Shown here in pieces: positions 18,955-27,743 of a stretch of 64,000 nt of DNA (within the stretch, counting starts at the first letter, position 1; each line of letters opens with the position of its first letter). The notes below the pieces were generated by a model. The model saw only the letters and a list, made by a program, of their open reading frames with translations. It did no database searches and was not told where the DNA came from. The position numbers were made by a program, and so were the translations under genes. Source of the stretch: Armigeres subalbatus (Eukaryota > Arthropoda > Insecta > Diptera > Culicidae); contig NC_085140.1 of assembly GCF_024139115.2 (NCBI RefSeq), forward strand, positions 428,605,240 through 428,669,239, given 5' to 3'.

Positions 18955-21900
18955 TTATTTATTTATCATCAGACTAAGGCCGGAGTGGCCTGTGCTGCAC
19001 ATAAAAGACTTCTCCATTCAGCTCGGTTCATGGCTGCACTTCGCCAACCACGCAGTCTGCGGAGGGTCCGCAAGTCGTCCTCCACCTGATCGATCCACCT
19101 TGCCCGCTGTGCACCTCGCCTTCTTGTTCCCGTCGGATCGTTGTCGAGAACCATTTTCACCGGATTACTGTCCGACATTCTGGCTACGTGCCCGGCCCAC
19201 CGCAGTCTTCCGATTTTCGCGGTGTGAACGATGGATGGTTCTCCCAACAGCTGATGCAACTCGTGGTTCATTCGCCTCCTCCACGTACCGTCCGCCATCT
19301 GCAACCCACCATAGATGGTACGCAACACTTTCCTTTCGAAAACTCCCAGTGCGCGTTGGTCCTCCACGAGCATCGTCCAGGTCTCGTGTCCGTAGAGGAC
19401 TACCGGTCTAATGAGCGTTTTGTAGATTGTCAGTTTGGTACGGCAGCGAACTCTATTCGATCGAAGCGTCTTGCGGAGTCCAAAGTACGTACGATTTCCA
19501 GCCACTATGCGTCTCCGAATTTCTCTGCTGGTATCGTTATCGGCGGTCACCAGTGAGCCCAAGTACACGAATTCTTCAACCGCCTCGATTTCGTCACCAC
19601 CGATAGAAACTCGTGGTGGGTGGCTCACATTGACCTCTCTTGAGCCTCTTCCTATCATGTACTTCGTCTTCGACGTGTTGATGACTAGTCCAATCCGTTT
19701 AGCTTCGCTTTTCAGTCTGATGTAGGCTTCCTCCATCCTCTCAAAGTTACGTGCCATGATATCAATGTCGTCGGCGAAACCAAATAACTGGACGGACTTC
19801 GTGAAAATCGTACCACTCGTGTCAATCCCTGCCCTTCGTATTACTCCCTCCAAAGCGATGTTGAATAGCAGACACGAAAGACCATCACCTTGCCGTAACC
19901 CTCTACGCGTTTCGAAGGGACTCGAGAATGCCCTTCACCCGATCCATCGTCGCCTTGATCAACCGTATCAGTTTATCCGGAAATCCGTTTTCGTGCATTA
20001 GCTGCCATAGCTGATCCCGATCGATTGTATCATATGCGGCTTTGAAGTCGATAAATAGATGATGTGTGGGCACGTTGTATTCGCGGCATTTCTGCAATAC
20101 ATACCTGACGTATGGCAAACACCTGGTCTGTGGTGGAGCGTTCACCCATAAATCCCGCCTGGTACTGCCCCACGAACTCTCTTGCAATTGGTACTAGTCG
20201 ACGGCATAAAATTTGGGAGAGTACCTTGTAGGCGGCGTTCAGCAATGTGATTGCGCGGTAGTTGCTATAATCCAGCTTATCGCCCTTTTTGTAGATGGGA
20301 CACACGACACCTTCCATCCACTCCTGCGGCAGAACCTCATCCTCCCAAACCTTGGTAATCACCCAGTGCAGCGCTCTACCCAGTGCTTCACCACCGTGTT
20401 TAAACAGCTCTCCTGGTAGTTGGTCAACTCCAGGGGCTTTGTTGTTTTTCAGCCGGCCGATCTCCTCCTGGATTTCCTGGAGATTCGGAGCCGGAAGTCG
20501 CATGTCCTGCGCGCGTGCTCCTAGGTTCATTACCATACCGCCACCGTTGTCTGCCATATCGCCATTCAGGTGCTCTTCGTAGTGCTGCCGCCACCTTTGG
20601 ATCACCTCACGCTCGTTCGTAAGAAGGTTCCCGTTTATGTCCTTACACATATCGGGCTGTGGCACGTGGCCCTTACGTGAACGGTTCAACTTCTCATAGA
20701 ACTTTCGTGCGTTATTAGCGCGGTACAGTTCCTCCGTCTCTTCACGGTCTCGATCTTCCTGCTGGCGCTTTTTCCTCCGGAAAATCGATTTTTGTCTGTT
20801 CCGCGCCCGTTTGTATCGTGCCTCGTTCGCCCTCGTGCGGTGTTGCAGCAATCTCGCCCATGCTGCATTCTTCTCCTCAACTAACTGCTCACATTCGCCG
20901 TCATACCAGTCGTTTCTCTGATCCGGAGCCACCGTGCCTAGTGCAGCGGTTGCGGTGCGAATATCTCTCCAGCCATCTTCAAGAGATGCTGCGCCTAGCT
21001 GCTCTTCCGTTGGGAGTGCCACTTCCAGCTGCTGCGCGTAGTCTTGGGCTAGTCTACCGTCTTGTAGCCGCCCAATGTTAAGCCGCGGCGGACGACTCCG
21101 ACGCGTGTTGATCACCGTCGAGAGTTTTGAGCGCAGACATACTGCGACGAGGTAGTGGTCGGATTCAATATTCGCACTGCGGTAAGTGCGTACGTTCGTG
21201 ATGTCGGAGAAGAATTTACCGTCGATTAGTAAGTGGTCGATTTGGTTTTCCGTTACTTGATTAGGTGATTTCCATGTGGCCTTGTGGATATTCTTGCGGG
21301 GGAAGAAAGTGCTTCGGACTACCATTCCGCGGGAGGCTGCAAAGTTTATGCATCGTTGGCCGTTGTCGTTCGATACGGTATGCAGACTATCCGGTCCGAT
21401 GACCGGTCTATACATTTCCTCCCTTCCTACCTGAGCGTTCATGTCACCGATGACGATTCTGACGTCCCGCAGTGGGCATCCATCGTATGTCTGCTCCAGC
21501 TGCGCATAGAACGCTTCTTTCTCGTCGTCGGATCTCCCTTCGTGTGGGCAGTGCACGTTGATGATGCTATAGTTGAAGAAACGGCCTTTTATCCTCAGCT
21601 TGCACATCCTTGCGTTGATTGGCTGCCACCCAATCACGCGTTGGCGCATCTTTCCCAGCACTATGAAGCCGGTTCCCAGCTCGTTGGTGGTGCCACAGCT
21701 TTGGTAGAAGGTAGCCGCTCGATGCCCGCTTTTCCACACTTTCTGTCCTGTCCAGCAGATTTCCTGCAGCGCTACGACATCGAAGTTGCGGGGATGTAAT
21801 TCATCGTAGATCATCCTGTCGCAACCTGCGAAACCTAGCGACTTGCAGTTCCATGTTCCAAGCTTCCAATCGTGATCCTTTATTCGTCGCCTAGGTCTTT

Positions 21901-22141
21901 GCCGATTGTTTCGAGTCGTATTATCTTCTATGTCGTTCGTAATAGTTGTTTTTAAAGGCGGCTTATTGGGCCTGCGCAAACCTCCTGTCTCGTCAGAGGG
22001 CCGTCGTGTCAGGGCTGTTTAGCGTCCCACCTAACACCAGGACTTGGGCTTGTGCGCTTTGAGCGGCACACGGTCGCTTTGGCGGAGCCTACTTGCGGAT
22101 ACATGCAGCTTTTTATAGAGGTTTAACAGGGCCCACTATCA
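18955..22141 (-). mobile_element. RTE-type LINE, nearly full length, copy A
   Basis: The element runs on the minus strand from a leader (22141-21980) through endonuclease and RT to a short AATAAATAA-type tail at 18955-18970. The flanks AGACATAT at 18947-18954 and 22142-22149 form an 8-bp target duplication, and the two sides join as consecutive parts of the 151-bp array. A single ORF plus a simple-repeat 3' end is typical of the RTE clade. Confidence 0.85.
18969..21979 (-). pseudogene. RTE ORF2: endonuclease and reverse transcriptase, frameshifted
   Basis: The main frame (21979-20030) has no ATG at its 5' end; it begins at TTG, so the natural start may lie upstream or have been lost. The endonuclease shows WNCKSLGF, VALQEICW, INVHCPHEGR, GDMNAQVGREE, QIDHLLIDGKFF and SDHYLVAV. 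RT begins with APGVDQLPGEL and YRAITLLNAAYKVLSQ. A frameshift near 20090 moves to the frame with FIDFKAAYDTIDR, and a second near 19920 to the frame with GLRQGDGLSCLLFNIALEG, then GFADDIDIMAR. The C-terminal region (WRRRMNHELHQLL, RLRWAGHVARM) reaches the stop at 18969. The copy is therefore inactive but mildly decayed. Confidence 0.85.
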
Positions 22142-22600
22142 AGACATATCTAGATCGTAAATGATGCACAAAGCCTCTAAGGGCCTGTATGGATTGTTAC
22201 TGGCTTAATATCAAGCCTAGTAGTATCTTGGTAGATCAATTTGTCTGAACTCCAGCATGATTAGGAGAACTTAGAACATCCGGTTTGGACATATCCAAAT
22301 CTTAAATCATGTACATAGGCTCTGAAGGCATGTATGGACACCATGGGTTGCTATTGACTTTGTATTGAGCCCAGTTGACTTGGCAGACCAATTGGTCTGA
22401 ACTGCAGAATGCTTTGGAGAACTAAGATCATCAGGTTTGAACATATCTAGATCGTAAATTATCCGCATGGCCTCTAAGGGCATGTATGGACACCATGGGT
22501 TGCCATGTTGGTTTCGTTTCATGCATAATTGACCTGGTAGACCAAGGCTCTGAAATCCTGAATGGTTTGCAGAACCTAGTAGAAATACTGTCTGCATTCA
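22142..22600. repeat. ~151-bp satellite-like tandem array, right part
   Basis: This continues the array interrupted by RTE copy A. Markers TGTCTGAACTCCAGCATGAT (22242) and GGTCTGAACTGCAGAATG (22393) lie about 151 bases apart. The last unit decays at about 22600. Confidence 0.85.
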
Positions 22601-22758
22601 TGAGTATTGGGTACATTTCTGAGAAAAAAAAACACCAATAAAATGGTTCATGCGCGATATTCGTGTGCAATTTTTGTCCATATAAAAGTAGTCAACTGAC
22701 GATCCTTCCTACGACGATTACAGGATGTAGGTGTGGCTGATCAACAATCTGAGGTCAG

Positions 22759-22869
22759 TGTTACTCGCAGGCCGATTAACAGAGGAAAGAATCAGAATCC
22801 CATAAACTTTATTCAGCAAAGTTTATGGAATTTTGATTCTTTCCGCTGTTAATCGGCCTGCGCGTAACA
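22759..22869. repeat. 111-bp hairpin at the LTR end
   Basis: The arms (about 22759-22810 and 22817-22869) are inverted copies over about 52 bases with a few mismatches, reading TGTTACKCGCAGGCCGATTA inwards. At the other LTR only the first 37 bases of one arm are present (31732-31768). It may be a MITE inserted at the LTR end, or a duplication of the LTR terminus. Confidence 0.75.
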
Positions 22870-23256
22870 TATTATAATATTATTTTAGTAATTCTTGCTG
22901 TTATTGTAGGGGGTAAATCCTATGATTCTAGCTCACTAAGGAGCAAATATCTGTTGACGGTAACGAACACTAGAAATCAGCTTGTGCTCTGTTGTCTATC
23001 TCAATCTTAGGCACCTAGAGGTGGATGATAATTCAGTTCTTTTCTGTGTTCCCTAACAATCTTCTAATGCATGAATAGTAATTAAGACTAGGATATAGTT
23101 AGTTAATAAGAATACTAGCAATAATAATTAGATATAAGAGCGTTTTCAACTATTATTTCATATTTAGCACGATCACTTGATCCAATCTGGTATTATAAAC
23201 GTATACCAGGTATTTAGTCGTTTTGTTTACATTTCATCTTCGCGAATCGTTCCTGC
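22759..23256 (-). repeat. BEL/Pao 3' LTR
   Basis: It shares long segments with 31732-32075: the run around TAATGCATGAATAGTAATTA, AGGATATAGTTAGTTAATAA, AGCACGATCACTTGATCC and TTTTGTTTACATTTCATCTT. The outer end is TGTTACTCGC, so the LTR ends in CA on the element strand. It is longer than its partner because of a 111-bp hairpin and extra sequence at about 22870-23050. Confidence 0.75.
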
Positions 23257-23626
23257 GCAAGCAGGCCGGTGTGGTTTCAACATCAGTAGCGTACGTTGTC
23301 AGTAGGGGCTTTGCTACCAATCGACGGGGCGTAGTTAACACTCCCCCCCCCGCAATACGCGATGGGCCTTCCTGAAGCGAATTCACTTCAACGCCAACGT
23401 CGAGTACAGCTAACGATACTGCAGGTCGCTCGTAAATACCACCAGAGCCGGTCCGTACAGTGGCCCATCTTACCTGACCCATATTATCTGACCTGACTAT
23501 CTGTGATGCTGGGCACGTTGCAATCACTCGACCCTTTGGCCAGCAGTTCCGAGGAAGTTTTGGATCAACAATTATTACTAAGTTCCCGACAGGTTTCGGC
23601 TGATGCGATTCGATCAAAAAACCCAA
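23234..23626 (-). pseudogene. BEL/Pao pol C-terminal domain (DUF5641 type)
   Basis: The frame contains VIIVDPKLPRNCWPKGRVI, then GIYERPAVSLAVLDV, the conserved core of the domain that follows the integrase in BEL/Pao polyproteins. A stretch rich in small residues separates the two parts, consistent with small indels. The frame ends at the LTR boundary. Upstream the expected integrase catalytic core is absent. Confidence 0.8.
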
Positions 23627-23629
23627 AAA

Positions 23630-23965
23630 TACACAAATCAGCTCCTAATAATTCAGCCGAAAATTATATAAAAGTTTATTTAATCATCATGCAATGTTCT
23701 GTGAAATTGTTCTGTAGCATACCAACTGCCATTTTTGCAATTCTGAGGTCAATCGAGCAATCAGAACCAATTTCCAGATTGAATGAGTGACGGAGGTGTA
23801 TTTTCCTATACATTTTGGATGAAATCCCCATACAAACTTCAAATCAAATGCGCAAGCTTATGCAACAAGCGATTGAGCTGAAATTTTCAGAGATTGATTT
23901 TCTCACCCAAAGACACAATTCTGGGGGGTGCCCCGTGGAATTCGACAACATTTTTTCTCGCCATA
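23630..23965. other. Non-coding block in place of the BEL integrase core
   Basis: Between the integrase zinc domain and the DUF5641 part lie about 330 bases without BEL similarity in any frame, including AATTCTGGGGGGTGCCCCGT and a long A+T-rich stretch. It looks like a deletion filled by, or caused by, another repeat. I found no clear terminal repeats or duplication. Confidence 0.5.
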
Positions 23966-24565
23966 GTAATCTGGGCCAGTCTATGGAGGCTGTGGTTTTG
24001 CCAGGAACACTTTGCATTGTTGACAGTCTTTCCGGATATGATGGTATACTGTCTTCAAACGAGGGATACGATAACGCTGGAGAATCCCGTTCACTGCAGT
24101 CTCGTGATTTTGATGATTGAACTGCTCGTGTACAGAGAGTATGATAAGGCGGGTTATGTGATGATCCTGCAGCAGAATTAACGGTTCAGCGGCATCCCGG
24201 CTGATAAAGGCACATGCTTTTGTTCGACCCTTAACCCGAAGAACATTATTCTCGTCTGGAAAGGCACACCATTGATGAGAATGGCTATTTCCTCTGAGAA
24301 GGCAGCCAGTTGGGCTTGGCGAAATATATTATTTTCTGCGTCTATAAAGTCTGGCTGGTTTAAAGATACAGATACTCTTCGATGTCCACAACTACTGCGC
24401 TTCAGGTTGTAAATATAGCGTAGTGCGTTGGCCGTTACGTGTAGTAGTTTATTCCATTTCGAAAAATTATCTAGACGAATTTCCGGATCAGTAGGTTTCT
24501 CGTGAAGTAGTGAATGCGGTCGTAACTCCTCTTCAGTGGATTTTCTAGCAAATCGGTTCACCGGC
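23966..24565 (-). pseudogene. BEL/Pao integrase N-terminal (H2C2) region and linker
   Basis: The frame at 24561-24178 holds the linker before the integrase (DPEIRLDNFSKWNKLLHV, NALRYIYN). After a frameshift near 24200 the minus strand encodes SRDAAEPLILLQDHHIT, SVHEQFNHQNHETAVNG and RKDCQQCKVFLAKPQPPQ. The two histidines and CQQC form the H2C2 zinc finger of retroviral-type integrases. The catalytic DDE core that should follow is missing. Confidence 0.75.
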
Positions 24566-24659
24566 CAGTTGCCTGTCTGTTGCAGGAGTAACTCCGGACC
24601 ACGGAACCAGCGACTGTCGCTTGCTAGGTTTGGTGTACTCTTCCACTTTGTACCTTCAT

Positions 24660-25625
24660 CAGCTACCTTCGCTGACCTCCGTCTAGTCTAGTCTCCAGAA
24701 TTTCGCTGACGCGGAAAGCAACGAACTGGCTATACCGCCTGTGGTCCGATTGAAGCCAACAGAGTACACTTTGACACGATGTTTGCAAACCGAACACTAA
24801 TAATAGCCGCTTGCAGTTCAGAACGAGGGATCGATAAACATTTGAGTGGTGCAACTCTCGTTTTAGCACCTACCAAAGTGCATTCGACAATATCGCTGTT
24901 TTCGAATCTCAAGTACACAGCCGCAGCTAACCCGTTCTCACTCGCATCGACGAATGTATGCATTTGTGTGACGGTGCCTTCTCCCAAGGGCGTCAACATC
25001 CTGTAGCAACGTGGAATTTCGACGGTTGGTATCTGAGGAAAAATAGCCAACAATTGCAACCACTTCCTGAACTGCAGTACTTCGATTGGGACGTCCCAGC
25101 CTACAGGTGTTCACCATATTTCCTGGAGCAGTACTTTTAGAAACATTAAAACGTGTGCTATGAGCCCTAACGGATCAAATACCATCATTAGCGTTTGTAA
25201 AATTTCCCTTTTAGTTGGTTGACGGTTTCCAGATATCAGCTCCTCATCGTATCTTCTGGAGATCTTATACGTGAAGCAATCCTTCGATGTATCCCACCAC
25301 ATGCCTAGGACCTTTTCAGTGGTACTTTCTTCGCTGATATCAAGATTCTTCTCTTTCTTGTTTTTTTACTAACAGCAGCCAAAACTTTCCGACAGTTTGA
25401 AATCCAGTTTGTCATTTCAAAACCAGCGGATGCGTGGATTCTTTTAACATCTCGTACAAGCTGTATTGCTTCTTCTGTAGATTCGACACTCACGAGCATG
25501 TCATTCACATTATGCCGTTTGACGATGTGTTCCGGATGTGTTCGCTCATACTGCTTAGTGTTCATTTTTTTTAACCAATTGTGCAGTACATACTAGGCGA
25601 ACACCAGGCCCCAATCGTCATCACC
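24660..25625 (-). pseudogene. BEL/Pao RT C-terminal part and RNase H-like region
   Basis: Frames on the minus strand give, in order, MTIGAWCSPS, KRHNVNDMLVSVESTEEA, LGMWWDTSKDCFTYKI, PTKREILQTLMMVFDPLG, PRCYRML, MHTFVDASENGLAAAVYLR and RSELQAAI. These are the RT palm and the Pao-type region after it. The palm box reads NVND where an active RT has YVDD, so a catalytic aspartate is lost. Several frameshifts break the region (near 25565, 25305 and 25110). Confidence 0.8.
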
Positions 25626-25631
25626 TGTACC

Positions 25632-26193
25632 CAGGGTTCATAATGCTCACTCAATCTCAGGAGCACATGATTTTCCCTCACGAAAGTTTTCGGGGAAAAA
25701 TCGCTTTTCGGGAAAGAAAAACAGCCTGGAGAGTGATAACAATTTTTCGCTCACTTCGATTGCCGCTAAACGTTGGTTTGCTTTTTTTCTTTCATATTCG
25801 AGTCTTTTCGTGGCATCATCAATGCAAATGGTAGTAGCTTATGTGGAACAAATAACTTAACGCTTTCATACAGATAGCGTGGTGGTGTGGCTAAAGTAGG
25901 CGCATCCCCACAGCTATTATTGTTACTATTCTGGGTTCGAATCCCGGCGCGGCCATACAATTTTGTAATTGTTCTGCGATAATTCTCGCGAAAAGTGAGT
26001 GAGAGGTGAAAGTAATGAAACGAAAAAGGATTTTCATCTAATAGGCAAGATTTTCGTTCATCTTCCAATGCTAATTCTAGAGAAAAGATTGATGGGTGAA
26101 AGATGATCCTCAACATAAACAACGAAAAAAGATTTTCCCTTGGCCCGAAAAACGCTTGCTTTGGTCTCATTGAAACGAAAAGTCGAAACCCTG
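25632..26193. mobile_element. hAT-type MITE inserted in the BEL RT
   Basis: Ends CAGGGTTC and the complement of CAGGGTTT are flanked by CCTGTACC at 25624-25631 and 26194-26201, an 8-bp duplication. Cutting out 562 bases and one duplication rejoins BEL RT coding sequence (PNVYV.. to ..VMTIG). The interior holds several TTTTCG and CGAAAA segments in both orientations and a tRNA-like piece. The 158-residue ORF across it is an artefact. Confidence 0.8.
25876..25956 (+). other. tRNA-like segment within the hAT-type MITE
   Basis: GGTTCGAATCC is a B-box, and CTGGG/CCCGG around TTCGAAT forms a proper T-arm. A-box-like sequence GGTGTGGCTAAAGTAGG lies about 45 bases upstream. The acceptor stem does not pair well, so this is a tRNA-derived relic rather than a gene. 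Confidence 0.5.
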
Positions 26194-26201
26194 CCTGTAC
26201 C

Positions 26202-26800
26202 ACATAGACATTTGGCTCGGATAATTGATCATCATCCGCCAAAAAGAATCGCTGACAATGTTGATCCTCTTCTCATATTCTTATCTGGTGAAGTGCAACA
26301 TCTCGCGGATATCGCCACTCACTGCTAGTCGGAACTCTAGAAACTGCACCAGCACGGAGAGTAGGGATGTTAGCTGATCAGGGTTCATACGGTTGTGCAG
26401 ACACTTCCATCGATTCAGCGCCATCGCTCTATTGTCCGGAAGACGAACTTCGTCGTATTTCCGAAGGAGACCGGATTCATATCGGCCACCCACATATCGA
26501 GTTTTCGTTTCCAGGAGCGCTTGTGCTCGTTGGTCTTGATGCGATATTAGGAACTTGTCTGGTTTTACCACCCCGAGACTATCTAACGAAAAATAAGATT
26601 TGACAACTTTGTGCAAGTCGTCATCTGGTTCACGATTGCATTCGCAAGTCTGCACACTGTGGTAGTTAACGTATCGCTCAGATTTTTCTTTGCCTGTGCA
26701 ATTTCCGAACACCATCCACCCAAGCCGGGTTTTGGCGGCAATGGGTTCATGGTCGTTGCCTTCACGACTCTTGATGACATGGCCAAGTTTAGCATGATCT
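26202..26800 (-). pseudogene. BEL/Pao RT N-terminal part
   Basis: The frame at 26715-26281 contains FSLDSLGVVKPDK, ALLETKTRYVGGRYESGLL, YDEVRLPDNRAMALNRWKCL and GDIREMLHF. This is the characteristic segment between protease and RT in BEL/Pao polyproteins. It connects at its 5' side, through frameshifts around 26790, to the protease frame. The palm domain is split by the hAT-type MITE. Confidence 0.8.
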
Positions 26801-27735
26801 ATGTAGGCCTATGAGGATTCTAGGACTAACTTCACGGTACGGCTCGAGGGGCAATCCTTTTAAGTATGGATATTTTTCTTGGATTTCAGTTAGCAATAAC
26901 GTTTGTGGACGAATTTGTAGCGATGGCATCGTACAGACACCTGACAGTTTATACTTGGTAGAATTGTGTACGCCAGAGATCTGAAGGTTGATCTGCTGTG
27001 ATCGTTGCTCTAACTTCTGCGTACCGCCGGCCCATCTCAGATACAAAGACTTTCTTGGCCCTTGCACACCCAACTCATCGGATAGGCTCTGCTCTATCAG
27101 CGTTAGTTCAGACCCATCATCAACGAACGCGTAGGTGCGTATCGCTTTCTTTGGTTCGTACAGCATGACTGGAACTATTCTGAATAAGATCTCCGATTGC
27201 CCTTGGTGAACATTACAGCTGAGACCCGTTCTCCTCGTATCTTTTTTTTTTTTGTGTGTCTTTATTAAAGAGACTTTCAGACACCTCGTATCTGGTTGTG
27301 AAATGTTGTTATTTACTGATGTCCGCGGAGAAGACCTTTTGGCGTTGTGTAATAGGGGATGGTGAAGAAACTCACATCCATTCGTTCCACACGGCTTCGA
27401 CTGCTTACACGAACCATTATGCTTACGCAAACATTTCCGACATAGCTTACACTCTTTTACCGTTGCCCACTTAGAGTCGTAGCTAAACTCTGCGAATTGT
27501 TTGCACTTAGAAACGGAAGAGCAACTACATTTGCATATCACGCATTGTTCTTTGGTGCACATAGCAGACGATTTTGTCCTAGAAAATGTTTCGGGAACCG
27601 TTGACTCCGACTCGGAATGGAAATTGGGAAACCCATCTTTCTTGCCTTGCCGAGTACGCTGCTCACTGCTGCTGCTACAGATTATGACTGTGCTAGCATC
27701 CTCAACGGTGATGTACAGCCACGCGCTGAAATCAA
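26789..27735 (-). pseudogene. BEL/Pao gag-pol junction: cysteine cluster and aspartic protease
   Basis: The frame from 27562 begins with cysteine-rich sequence (CKLCRKCLRKHNGSC, then CGTNGCEFLHHPLLH), the nucleocapsid-like zinc region of BEL elements. The protease follows, with FVDDGSELTLIEQSL in place of a DSGS-type active site, and continues to RILIGLH near 26810. A 42-base insert adds residues between QPDTRC and DTRRTGL without shifting the frame. The 5' side reaches the RTE copy B insertion site. Confidence 0.8.
27242..27283 (-). mobile_element. 42-bp poly(A) retro-insert with 9-bp duplication
   Basis: The insert is flanked by CCTCGTATC at 27233-27241 and 27284-27292. On the minus strand it reads about 30 bases including AATAAAG, then a run of A. 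This is the 3' tip of a retrotransposed RNA, extremely 5'-truncated. Its length is a multiple of three. Confidence 0.8.
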
Positions 27736-27743
27736 TGAGGGTT

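Noticed and set aside
20818..21799. Plus-strand ORFs of 87 and 171 residues across RTE copy A
   Set aside because: Shadows of the minus-strand RTE endonuclease frame.
25766..26242. 158-residue ORF on the minus strand as a gene
   Set aside because: It crosses the hAT-type MITE and its tRNA-like piece. Only its N-terminal residues are BEL RT.
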